Under the pieces are notes generated by a model. The model was not told the DNA's origin. It saw only the letters and a program-made list of their open reading frames with translations, and ran no database searches. The position numbers were made by a program, and so were the translations under genes. A stretch of 41,972 nt of DNA. Source: Bacteroidetes Order II. bacterium. GTDB lineage: Bacteria; Bacteroidota; Rhodothermia; Rhodothermales; UBA2364. How positions within the stretch are numbered: position 1 is the first letter of the stretch; every line of letters starts with the position of its first letter. The DNA is taken from NCBI GenBank assembly GCA_016788705.1, contig JAEUSQ010000029.1:1-41972 (forward strand), in the 5' to 3' direction. Below are positions 1 to 7,737 of this stretch, in pieces.

Positions 1-130
1 TGCGAAACGCTATGCCCGTATCGAATCCTTTATCCAAACCGCACGAAAACAAAAGCATAATGTCTTTCTACAACTCAAATATGCCTTACAAGGACACACT
101 TTCTTGACACATCCAAACCTGACCTCCTAA
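1..130 (+). CDS. 3' end of an IS66-like transposase (cut by window edge)
   Basis: An open frame enters from the left edge (first complete codon at base 2) and stops with TAA at 128-130, giving about 42 residues. The segment ARIESFIQTARKQKHNVF, followed by a stretch ending in ALQGHTFL, resembles the C-terminal end of IS66-family transposases, where a basic helix of the type 'tarkqGhnvf..L..al.G' closes the protein. Catalytic residues lie outside the window, so it cannot be judged whether the gene is intact. No clear terminal inverted repeat was found in the 150 bases that follow. The family call rests on a short stretch and is tentative; the protein could be another transposase type. Confidence 0.5.
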   Translation, partial: AKRYARIESFIQTARKQKHNVFLQLKYALQGHTFLTHPNLTS

Positions 131-220
131 ATAGATACAAAAAATAAATGATGTTTGCATCCAGAAAAAACGCAAATTTTAGCATTAAAGAACATAATGA
201 TGACTGGTGGACAGATACGA

Positions 221-263
221 AAAAGGTGGTATGACATAAGGATTAAGGATTACCACACCACCT
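221..263 (-). terminator. Probable terminator of ccmF
   Basis: About 20 bases past the ccmF stop on the minus strand, AGGTGGT and ACCACCT can form a 7-bp stem, followed by a TTTTT run. The loop is long (about 26 nt) and contains a short direct repeat (ATCCTTAATCCTT), so the hairpin is plausible but not strong. Confidence 0.5.
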
Positions 264-281
264 CGTTCTATTTGAATTGAA

Positions 282-2786
282 TCATTCTGAAATGGCGCGT
301 CCCATTTTTTTTCGTTCATTCTGTTCTTGCCAGCGGCGGTAATAGGCAATGCCAAACCCTGCAAAAAGGATAAGACAGCCCAGCCAGAGCAGGTTAATGA
401 AAGGTTTTTCGTATGCTTGTACAATCAGCCAGTCTTCGGCGGAAGTTACGTCTGCGCCTTCCAATACCAGTCTGATTTGCCCATTCTTGCCGTCTTTGGA
501 GAGTTCCATTCCTGCAAAGGTGAAGGTGACGCCCCAGTCCGCTACTTTGTTCTGGATGTATTGTTGGGTATTTTTACCATCATCCAAGATGATGTAAATG
601 GGTTTGAGTTCTCTGGTTTCTTTGGTTTGGGTGTTGGTCACACTCAAGACAGAAGCGACCGCAATTTGGGTTTTAACATTCCCTACCATTTTGGGGTCGG
701 GCTGTAAGTCGAAGCGTTGGAAACGGATGACATACTTCCCATTATCAATGGTTTTGGTATCGCCCATCGCCATTTTAAGCTCACCTGCTGTTTTATTACC
801 GCTTTCTTGGTTTTCCAAAACGCTTTGGCTGGGTGTCACTGCGACATAAACGTCTTTCTCGAAAAATGGCTTGATGTCGGGGTGTAAAATCCACTGATTT
901 TTACGGCTTTTATAGGCAACCGGAAAGACCGTGAATTGGCGCCCGCGTGCATCGGTCATCTCTAGTTGATAGGTGGTATGGCCGTCGTTGTTCGGGAAGT
1001 GCTTTACATACCGTACTTTATAGCCCTCCACTTGAATGGTCTGATTTCGGCTGACCACAAAATTGTTGCGTTGGGTAGAGCCTTCTACGGGTATGCTATT
1101 GTTTTCATCACCAACGATGGCATTGTTGAAACTGGAAGAGGTGATGATGCCCAATAACATCAGTGCCAGACCAATGTGTGTGACCGCGCCTCCTACCAAG
1201 CGTGGGTTGCCGCGACCAATGCGCCATAAAACCATGCCATTCCCAAATAGTGCAAAAAATGAAGTGAACACCAAAAGCATAAGCAACAAACTTTGGCCGT
1301 ATTGGTCCCACATCATGCCGAGATTGGCCAACATTCCCGCTTGTGAAACCGACTGGACGGCTGCTTGTACCGGACGCACAGTTTCTCTAACGAATGGGGT
1401 CAGTAGCAAGACCGCCGAGGTCGCTATCATTGCCAACAGCATCGGTTTCATTAACACCCGATTTAGGCTCTCTACCTTCATCTTGTGCCACCAAAACAAT
1501 TGCCCGACTCCCGCCAAAAAGGCGAGTATAATGGCCAGCGGGAGCGACCAAGCATCGTAGAACTCGATGGGTACAGCCGAGGGGCTGTCTCGAAATAAGC
1601 GTCCGGTTATGGGTGCTGATGTGCCTAAGATGATGACGGCTGCCAGTGCCGTAAGTACCATTGCCCCAGAAAAAATCATAAATTCTCGTGACATTACCTC
1701 CGATTCTTGCTGGGGGCGCGGCAATTCCTTCCACCGGTATGCCATCATACCAAATCCCAACACGGCCATAGTCAATATCCATAGCAATAATTGGTTGTAG
1801 AGGCCAAGATCCACAAAGGAGTGTACCGAGATTTCGCCAAGTATGCCGCTTCGTGTTAAAAAGGTGGAATATACGACCAGAATAAAAGCGAGAATATTGA
1901 GGAAAATGGACGCTTTTTGGCTACTAGCACTCCGCTTTTGGGCAATCATGGTGTGTAAACCAGCCACGCCGATGAGCCAAGGAACCAAAGAGGCATTTTC
2001 TACCGGATCCCATGCCCAATATCCACCAAAAGAAAGGGTTACATATGCCCAATATCCACCCATTGCAATGCCAATCATCAAAACCAAGTTGGCGATGATC
2101 GTCCAAGGAAGTGCTGGTTTCACCCATTGCGTATATTCTCGGCGCCAGAGGCCCGCGATGGCAAAGGCAAAGGGGACGATCATCAGGGTAAACCCTATGA
2201 AGAGGGTAGGTGGATGAATCATCATCCAGTAGTTCTGCAATAAATCGTTTAAACCTTGCCCATCACTTGGTATAAAGCCAGGTGTTTGTAGTACGGGTGC
2301 CTCAGGAAAAGCATCGGCTGTGGTGATGAACGGAGACGCGCCAATCTGAAAAGTACCGAATTTGAAGCCCGTTACCATTGCGAGTAGAAATATTTGACAC
2401 AATCCAATGATGCTCATGATATAAGGCTCGTATGAGCGGGCACTTCGCATCAAAAGTAGTCCTAAGATGGCTGTCCATAACAACCAGATCAGGAAAGAAC
2501 CTTCCTGACCTGCCCAGAGCGCTGAGAGTAAATAATTGAGATTTAAGTCTTTAGAGGAATAACGGAATACATAGCTGTATTGAAATTGGTGTGTGGCCAA
2601 TAAATACAGCAATAGCCCAGTAGAAACCAAAAGGGCTCCAGTCATAACAGCCCAACTCCAGCGGCCTAAGGCACGCCATTGTGGGTCGTTAGAGGCTCTG
2701 GTTGCGAAAAAATAGGAAACCGCGGAGAGCAAACCGGCAACAAAGGCTATTGTAAGCATTAAATAGCCAATCGTTCCAATGGTCAT
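282..2786 (-). CDS. ccmF: Cytochrome c maturation heme lyase CcmF/NrfE family
   Basis: This 834-residue integral membrane protein belongs to the heme-handling (HHP) family. CcmF works with CcmH to attach heme to apocytochrome c on the outer face of the inner membrane. The first 550 residues are mostly membrane helices. The tryptophan-rich WWD signature is at about 242-272 (FGGYWAWDPVENASLVPW). Candidate heme-ligand histidines are H191 (in HPPTLF), H278, H322 (in EISVHSF) and one near 536 (AVTHIG). A soluble periplasmic region occupies about 560-795, and a last membrane helix lies near 800-820. Length and ends suit a full gene. It is alone: no ccmE, ccmH or thioredoxin-like gene flanks it, and the IS66-like fragment lies just beyond its 3' end, so other ccm genes must be elsewhere or were separated. 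The ATG start is the first residue of the expected N-terminal helix. Confidence 0.93.
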   Translation of the reverse strand: MTIGTIGYLMLTIAFVAGLLSAVSYFFATRASNDPQWRALGRWSWAVMTGALLVSTGLLLYLLATHQFQYSYVFRYSSKDLNLNYLLSALWAGQEGSFLIWLLWTAILGLLLMRSARSYEPYIMSIIGLCQIFLLAMVTGFKFGTFQIGASPFITTADAFPEAPVLQTPGFIPSDGQGLNDLLQNYWMMIHPPTLFIGFTLMIVPFAFAIAGLWRREYTQWVKPALPWTIIANLVLMIGIAMGGYWAYVTLSFGGYWAWDPVENASLVPWLIGVAGLHTMIAQKRSASSQKASIFLNILAFILVVYSTFLTRSGILGEISVHSFVDLGLYNQLLLWILTMAVLGFGMMAYRWKELPRPQQESEVMSREFMIFSGAMVLTALAAVIILGTSAPITGRLFRDSPSAVPIEFYDAWSLPLAIILAFLAGVGQLFWWHKMKVESLNRVLMKPMLLAMIATSAVLLLTPFVRETVRPVQAAVQSVSQAGMLANLGMMWDQYGQSLLLMLLVFTSFFALFGNGMVLWRIGRGNPRLVGGAVTHIGLALMLLGIITSSSFNNAIVGDENNSIPVEGSTQRNNFVVSRNQTIQVEGYKVRYVKHFPNNDGHTTYQLEMTDARGRQFTVFPVAYKSRKNQWILHPDIKPFFEKDVYVAVTPSQSVLENQESGNKTAGELKMAMGDTKTIDNGKYVIRFQRFDLQPDPKMVGNVKTQIAVASVLSVTNTQTKETRELKPIYIILDDGKNTQQYIQNKVADWGVTFTFAGMELSKDGKNGQIRLVLEGADVTSAEDWLIVQAYEKPFINLLWLGCLILFAGFGIAYYRRWQEQNERKKMGRAISE

Positions 2787-2885
2787 AGTGACTTTTTTTG
2801 GTGAAAAGGGAAAACCAAATAAGCCTGCAACCTACGGGGTGGTTCCGTCTTCACGGAGGATTTCCAAAGAGGACTTTCTCCAATG

Positions 2886-2915
2886 AAAAACGGCTGCCAT
2901 ATAGACAGCCGTTTT
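2886..2915 (-). terminator. Terminator of rny
   Basis: A perfect 10-bp inverted repeat, AAAACGGCTG / CAGCCGTTTT with a 9-nt loop, lies 24 bases past the rny stop. On the minus strand the stem runs straight into TTTTT, as in an intrinsic terminator. It also separates rny from ccmF transcription. Confidence 0.85.
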
Positions 2916-2939
2916 AGTACAAATATTAAAACATTGCGG

Positions 2940-4625
2940 TTATTTTGCAAAGGAGACGGCCCTGAGTTCCCGAATGACGGTCACTTTGATCTGGCCGGGA
3001 TATTGCATTTCATTTTCGATTTTCTTCGAGATGTCCGAAGCTAATTGTTCGGCAAGGGCATCATTCACAAGGTGATGGTTGACAATCACTCGGATTTCGC
3101 GGCCTGCTTGAATGGCATAGACCCGTTCAACACCTTTAAAACCACCTGCCAACTCCTCTAATTTTTCCAGACGCTTGATGTAGCTCTCCAATGCTTCGCG
3201 GCGTGCCCCTGGACGTGCGCCCGAAATGGCGTCGGCAGACTGGATGATGGGAGAAATGGTGCTGGTCATTTCAATTTCATCGTGGTGTGCACCAATTGCA
3301 TTACATACATCCGGATGTTCTTTGTACTTTTTGGCCAATTCCATCCCTACGATTGCGTGGGGGCTTTCCAAATCGCCCTCAACCACTTTCCCGATGTCGT
3401 GTAATAACCCGGCGCGTCGTGCTTTTTTGGCATCTATACCAAGCTCGGATGCCATGATGGAGGATATTTTGGCGACTTCTATGGAGTGGGAAAGCAGGTT
3501 TTGGCCATAACTACTACGATAGCGCATCCGTCCGACCAATCGGATTAACTCCGGATGGAGTCCCTGAAGCCCCAAATCAATGGCGGTTTGTTCTCCCGTT
3601 TCAATGATTTCATCCTCAATTTCTTTGGTCACTTTTTCGACAACCTCCTCAATCCGTGCAGGGTGAATCCGGCCATCCTGAATCAACTTCAACAAAGAAA
3701 TGCGGGCAATTTCTCGGCGAACGGGGTCAAAACCGGATAGAATAACCGCTTCCGGCGTGTCATCTACAATGACCTCCACGCCCGTTGCAGCCTCGAATGC
3801 CCGAATATTCCGGCCTTCGCGCCCGATAATGCGGCCTTTCATTTCGTCGGATTTGATGTCCACCACCGAAACAGTGTTCTCGATGGCATGGCTGGCTGCG
3901 GTTCGTTGGATGGTAGTAAGAACGATCTTCCGTGCTTGTCGGCTTGCCTGTAGTTTGGCCTCGTCCCGCACTTCCTTTACCATTGCGGCAGATTCTAAGC
4001 GCGCCTCGCCAATCATCTCGTCAATCAGCATTTTGCGGGCTTCGGCTCGGGTCATGCCAGAAAGGTCTTCTAACTTCTGTAGGCTTTGTTGGATCAGCGC
4101 TTGTAGTTCCGCTTCATTCTGATCCAAAGCCTCTTTTTTCTTGACCCATTCAACTTCTTTTTTATCGAGGCCAGCAAGTTGGCGTTTGCCATCTTCAAAG
4201 AGTGTTTGGGCGTTTTGAACTAATTTTTCGGTTTCTCGTTGTTGTTTTTCGGTTTGCCGCCGAAGGGCTTCGATGGCCTCGGAAGCCTTTTGAAGTACCG
4301 TTTCGCGCTCATTGACGCGTTGGATACGGTTATTAAGTTTGGATTGGCTAATTTCTAGCCGTTCCTTGTTGCGCTTGAGTGCGGCTTTTGCCTCAGAAAT
4401 TTCTTGTTCAAATTGTTTACGCTTGGCATTAAACTCCGTTTGTAGTTCCTGAACCGTTTTGGCATTTAACTGAGCTGCTTCATCACGCGCTGTTGCCAAA
4501 AGTTTATCGGCCTCCACGCTGGCTTCCGCCAAACGTTGGTTTCCAATTTTAATTTTCAGAAATCTTCCAATAGAAAATCCGAGGATAGCCGCGATCACCG
4601 CTGTTGCAAGGATCGCATATATCAT
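2940..4625 (-). CDS. rny: Ribonuclease Y
   Basis: RNase Y is a membrane-anchored endoribonuclease that starts mRNA decay and processes some transcripts. The 561-residue product shows the full family order: one N-terminal membrane helix (about 3-20), a long charged coiled coil (about 30-235), a KH RNA-binding domain from about 254 with the [15 protein letters not shown] core, and an HD phosphohydrolase domain with H380 and the metal-binding H409-D410 pair (LLHDIGK). It is somewhat longer than the usual 510-520 residues, mainly because of the coiled coil. The ATG start places the membrane helix at the very N-terminus, as expected. Upstream lies a 540-base stretch without a gene that is full of inverted repeats and could be a leader or a separate RNA. 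Downstream is a strong terminator, so it is probably transcribed alone. Confidence 0.97.
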   Translation of the reverse strand: MIYAILATAVIAAILGFSIGRFLKIKIGNQRLAEASVEADKLLATARDEAAQLNAKTVQELQTEFNAKRKQFEQEISEAKAALKRNKERLEISQSKLNNRIQRVNERETVLQKASEAIEALRRQTEKQQRETEKLVQNAQTLFEDGKRQLAGLDKKEVEWVKKKEALDQNEAELQALIQQSLQKLEDLSGMTRAEARKMLIDEMIGEARLESAAMVKEVRDEAKLQASRQARKIVLTTIQRTAASHAIENTVSVVDIKSDEMKGRIIGREGRNIRAFEAATGVEVIVDDTPEAVILSGFDPVRREIARISLLKLIQDGRIHPARIEEVVEKVTKEIEDEIIETGEQTAIDLGLQGLHPELIRLVGRMRYRSSYGQNLLSHSIEVAKISSIMASELGIDAKKARRAGLLHDIGKVVEGDLESPHAIVGMELAKKYKEHPDVCNAIGAHHDEIEMTSTISPIIQSADAISGARPGARREALESYIKRLEKLEELAGGFKGVERVYAIQAGREIRVIVNHHLVNDALAEQLASDISKKIENEMQYPGQIKVTVIRELRAVSFAK

Positions 4626-4749
4626 GTATGTAAAAATTTGTAATACTGGCTAAGATGGCCTGCGGTCTTATAGCGGAGAAGAGCAGAGATCTATCTATAG
4701 CCAAATGGCGAATAATAGTTGTAACGAATCAGATCAACTGACCTGTCCG

Positions 4750-5047
4750 CCGTTTCAAAATACCCCGATTTTTGCGTCGCGAGACCTAAATCAGGGTACT
4801 TTAAAACGGGTACACAGACCCTGCGCTATGAAGAACCTTGCTTCATATACACAAGGGGTACGCCTCGTTTCCCGCCTTCTTCCGCGGCTCACACCCGAAG
4901 GCAGAAATTTGACAAACAAACTGCGGCCTGTAGTTGGAATCCGAAGGGTGGCACCCACGAGAATCAAAATTGTAAGGTTCTTATGAGTCTCGGGCCTGTG
5001 TGTTGCAGCCGAAGCTACCATGGACGGTAGTACCGACGAGGCTTTTT
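4750..5047 (+). ncRNA. Candidate structured RNA, unidentified
   Basis: The 544 bases between rny and the DUF6702-like gene hold no convincing gene but many complementary segments. (1) CCGTTT 4750-4755 pairs with AAACGG 4804-4809, enclosing TACCCCGATTT 4761-4771 with AAATCAGGGTA 4788-4798 (one mismatch), capped by GTC-GCGA-GAC 4776-4785. (2) A 7-bp hairpin, TATGAAG 4827-4833 / CTTCATA 4841-4847, has loop AACCTTG complementary to AAGGTT 4974-4979; the wider match AAGAACCTT/AAGGTTCTT is 9 bp. (3) ACACAG 4812-4817 pairs with CTGTGT 4996-5001, outside that helix. (4) GCCTTC 4874-4879 pairs with GAAGGC 4897-4902. A T-run follows a hairpin at 5047 on the plus strand, and the GNRA-type loop is also on that strand, which favours plus. 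A structured leader of rny on the minus strand is the main alternative. I do not see signatures of tmRNA, RNase P or SRP RNA. A 6S-type RNA is possible but unproven. Confidence 0.38.
5007..5047 (+). terminator. Possible terminator of the candidate RNA
   Basis: On the plus strand AGCC 5007-5010 can pair with GGCT 5040-5043 around an inner CTACC 5015-5019 / GGTAG 5026-5030 hairpin, followed by TTTTT and then AT-rich sequence. A competing palindrome, CGGTAGTACCG, overlaps the inner stem. No plus-strand protein gene precedes it, so if real it ends a non-coding transcript. Confidence 0.4.
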
Positions 5048-5169
5048 AATACCCCGATGCAATACTTGTTCCACATAAGTAAATTAATGTATAAACCCTT
5101 CGTCGCAAAATGCTTTTTAAAGAAGTGTAACCAATAGCCCCTTTCTTTTTAATGGAATTGCCTAAATGT

Positions 5170-5676
5170 TTATAAAATGACAGTTTGATGGCGTACACCT
5201 GCACCAAAAAAGAGGGACTGTTCCGTATCGCTGGGAAGTTTGACCAACTTCAGAACATTTCGTTGGTCGTCGAATACCTCCATGAGGACAATGTACTCCA
5301 GATCGAACCGGTGGATAGGCTGGCTTGCCGAGTATTCTGCCACAAAAACTGTCATGATGTCTTGCTCATACACCTCAATAATTTTTCCAGAGATTTGTTT
5401 CCCATTCTTTTTGATGATAAACTTCCAATTCAGGTATTTCTGAAAATACCTCATGGTTTCTTCATTGTATTTAAGGGCAATGGAGGGGTCTTTGTGGAAT
5501 TGTTGGAGCGCCAAGGTGATGTCATCGCTAAAGACGCGGATGCTTAGGTACGCTTTTTTGCCCTCTATTGCCATTTTTGCATAGCTTGCATGTACGTCAT
5601 GGCGTTTGGATAGCGTCAGACCAGAGGTTGACAGCAGTACCAGAGCAAGCAGCAGGATCGCAAAAAGTCTTTTCAT
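5170..5676 (-). CDS. DUF6702-like secreted protein
   Basis: This is a 168-residue protein with a clear N-terminal signal sequence (about residues 1-23, MKRLFAILLLALVLL), so it is exported. The mature part starts with a HDVHASYAKMAI segment, followed by a beta-rich region with IRVFSDDITLAL. This pattern resembles the Bacteroidota DUF6702 family, where 'H-x-[yf]-vs...e...l.i..kiF.dD' is typical and the function is unknown. It is the last gene of the minus-strand run, 46 bases after cinA. No membrane anchor or lipobox is visible, so it is likely periplasmic or peripherally bound. The family call rests on pattern resemblance only. Confidence 0.7.
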   Translation of the reverse strand: MKRLFAILLLALVLLSTSGLTLSKRHDVHASYAKMAIEGKKAYLSIRVFSDDITLALQQFHKDPSIALKYNEETMRYFQKYLNWKFIIKKNGKQISGKIIEVYEQDIMTVFVAEYSASQPIHRFDLEYIVLMEVFDDQRNVLKLVKLPSDTEQSLFFGAGVRHQTVIL

Positions 5677-5722
5677 GATTTTGGGCAGTTCAAACGAATT
5701 TATCCTCAGACGTATGTGGGGT

Positions 5723-7000
5723 CTAAGACGTTACAGAGCCATCTACATCTAATAGGTTTAACCGTTTTCGGACAAAGTCAAGCACGAGGGTAGTGGTAAA
5801 TTCCTTGTTCAAAACGCGGTCTTTAAATAGACGAAGCATTTTCGCCTCTGTTCCGTTCGCATCAGCCAGTGCAATCCAGATAGTTCCCACTGGTTTGTCA
5901 GGTGTCCCACCATCCGGGCCAGCCACACCGGAAGTCGAGATTCCGATGTCTGCTCCGGTCAGGGTCCGAATACCTTCAGCCATTTGCTTAACCACTGTTT
6001 CAGAAACGGCCCCAAAGCGCGACAAATCGGCTTCCGAAACACCGAGGAGGTTCATTTTAACGGAATTGCAATAAGCCACCACACCGCCAAGTAGATATGC
6101 AGAAGATCCGGGAATGTCCGACAAACGGTCTGCAATATGTCCACCAGTACAACTTTCGGCGGTGGCAATGGTTTTTTTTAGTTTTCGGAGGAGCTCCCCA
6201 ACCACTATTTCAGGGAGTGTATTACCCTCGCCATAGATGTAGTGGTGGGCACGCTCCCAAAGATGGGCCACCCCTTTCCCCAAGACCGCTTCTGCTTTGG
6301 CCATTGTTTCTGAACGAACAGAAAGGCGAAGTTTTACGCCTGTTTTGGGCCCTGGTAAAAAGGCCAGTGTAGCCCCTTTGCCCAAAAAAGTACGAACGTC
6401 TCCAATTTTTTCGGCCAAGTCCGATTCACCAATCCCTACGGTAAGCAACGTTTTATGAACAATCACCTCTTGTGCGTGTGCGGCCAGTCGGGGGAGGAAA
6501 GATTGTTGCATGATGGCCTTCATCTCGAATGGTACACCGGGCATCATCCCCAAGTATCTCTTTTTTCCATTTTGCTCAAATTCGTACCACAATCCGGGAG
6601 CTGTCCCCATAGAATTCGGAATTACCTCAAATCCTTGTGGGACCAAGGCTTGAACCCGGTTTAGTTCGGACGTTTTGCGGCCACGGCTTTCCAGAAGCTG
6701 GCGGATGTGTTCAAAAATCGGAGGCTGGTATTCGAGGTCTTTGCCAAAAAAAGAGGCAATTGCTTGTTTGGTCAGGTCGTCGTGGGTCGGCCCAAGGCCA
6801 CCTGTTGTGAGTACTAATTCAGCTTCCAAAAAAGCGGTACGTAGGGCGTCATGAATGTCGGCTGGTGTGTCTCCGACGGTCACCATTCTAACCACATCTA
6901 TACCAATCTGGTTCAACTCGGTGGCCATCCATGCCACGTTGGTATTATTGATCTGACCAATGAGGATTTCGTCTCCAACGGTGACCAAATGAGCCTTCAT
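5723..7000 (-). CDS. cinA: CinA: competence/damage-inducible protein with nicotinamide-nucleotide amidase domain
   Basis: This 425-residue two-domain protein has an N-terminal MoaB/Mog-like (MoCF) domain with GDEIL at 9-13 and TTGGLGPTHDD at about 65-75. In CinA proteins this domain has ADP-ribose pyrophosphatase activity. The C-terminal PncC-type domain (about 265-415) carries ATAESCTGGHIADRLSDIPG and a later STSGVAGPDGG segment. It converts nicotinamide mononucleotide to nicotinate mononucleotide in NAD salvage. The length is normal for the full-length family. The gene lies 24 bases after pyrE on the same strand, so they are probably co-transcribed; both act on phosphoribosyl nucleotides. 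Despite the name, a role in competence is not implied here. Confidence 0.95.
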   Translation of the reverse strand: MKAHLVTVGDEILIGQINNTNVAWMATELNQIGIDVVRMVTVGDTPADIHDALRTAFLEAELVLTTGGLGPTHDDLTKQAIASFFGKDLEYQPPIFEHIRQLLESRGRKTSELNRVQALVPQGFEVIPNSMGTAPGLWYEFEQNGKKRYLGMMPGVPFEMKAIMQQSFLPRLAAHAQEVIVHKTLLTVGIGESDLAEKIGDVRTFLGKGATLAFLPGPKTGVKLRLSVRSETMAKAEAVLGKGVAHLWERAHHYIYGEGNTLPEIVVGELLRKLKKTIATAESCTGGHIADRLSDIPGSSAYLLGGVVAYCNSVKMNLLGVSEADLSRFGAVSETVVKQMAEGIRTLTGADIGISTSGVAGPDGGTPDKPVGTIWIALADANGTEAKMLRLFKDRVLNKEFTTTLVLDFVRKRLNLLDVDGSVTS

Positions 7001-7024
7001 ACGGTTACGTGGTAGGTTTTTAGA

Positions 7025-7663
7025 TTAGAGGCCAGAAGGCATCCAGTTAAATGGATCGTTTTGCCAGTCTCGGACTTCCTGTTCTTCGGAGTAGCGCAAT
7101 GTTCCCATTAGATCCGCATAATCAAGGAGGGCGTCTAAGTCGGTAAGGGTATAAACAGGAATGCCTATGGATTCAAATTTCTCCTCGGCAACGGGTAGTT
7201 GATAGGAGAAGACCGCAAAAACGGCCAATACTTCCACGCCAGCCTCCTGCAAAGCGGTTATGCACTGCAAAACAGATCCACCTGTCGAAATAAGGTCTTC
7301 TACTACGATGGCTTTTTGGCCTTTTTGGAAGACGCCTTCTATCTGATTGTTTTTACCATGTTCTTTAGCGGAAGCCCTCACATAAGCCATCGGCAACGAT
7401 AGGCGATCGGCGAGCCATGCTGCATGGGGAATGCCAGCGGTGGCTGTACCAATGATTATATCTACTTGTTCAAAGGCGCGGGCCATTTCGGCGAATGTGT
7501 CCGCAATTTGGGTACGGATTTCAGGATACCCCATTGTGAGTCGGTTATCGCAGTATAGGGGGGCTTTAATGCCGGAAGTCCATGTGTAGGGTTGATCCAT
7601 CGAGAAGGATACGGCCTTGATGTTAACCAAGGATTCGGCGAGCGATTGGCTGATATCTTGCAT
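7025..7663 (-). CDS. pyrE: Orotate phosphoribosyltransferase
   Basis: This enzyme joins orotate to PRPP to give orotidine 5'-monophosphate in de novo pyrimidine synthesis. The 212-residue product has the PRPP-binding loop KAIVVEDLISTGGS and the upstream SGIKAPLYCDNR segment typical of PyrE, plus the catalytic-loop region around ASAKEHGKNNQIEG. The start is placed at the ATG 7661-7663 (MQDISQSLAESL). The frame stays open 26 codons further to a TTG at 7741 that overlaps the preceding gene's stop, but that extension looks unlike PyrE. It lies 74 bases after the pseudokinase gene and 24 before cinA, within the minus-strand run from pgsA. Confidence 0.95.
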   Translation of the reverse strand: MQDISQSLAESLVNIKAVSFSMDQPYTWTSGIKAPLYCDNRLTMGYPEIRTQIADTFAEMARAFEQVDIIIGTATAGIPHAAWLADRLSLPMAYVRASAKEHGKNNQIEGVFQKGQKAIVVEDLISTGGSVLQCITALQEAGVEVLAVFAVFSYQLPVAEEKFESIGIPVYTLTDLDALLDYADLMGTLRYSEEQEVRDWQNDPFNWMPSGL

Positions 7664-7737
7664 ATTATCGTTTTGTTTTTGGCATCTAACATGTTCGGAA
7701 GTTACCCTCTTAAGGGCAATGTTGCGGGTTGGCAAAA

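Noticed and set aside
131-281. Right terminal inverted repeat of the IS66-like element
   Set aside because: No sequence resembling an IS66 end could be found; without the left end it cannot be defined.
1063-1560. 165-codon open frame on the plus strand, antisense to ccmF
   Set aside because: It lies wholly inside ccmF, has no start context or protein-like pattern, and is a shadow of the ccmF codons.
4944-4960. T-box-like sequence AGGGTGGCACC in the structured region upstream of rny
   Set aside because: A T-box needs a downstream strand to complete the antiterminator, a specifier stem and a regulated amino-acid or tRNA-synthetase gene on the plus strand. I find no matching CCCT strand nearby and no plus-strand gene, so the match is probably chance.
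5046-5057. Shared TTTTAATACCCC near 5046 and 41668, beside the IS630 start
   Set aside because: A 12-base match is expected many times by chance in 42 kb, and the context differs.
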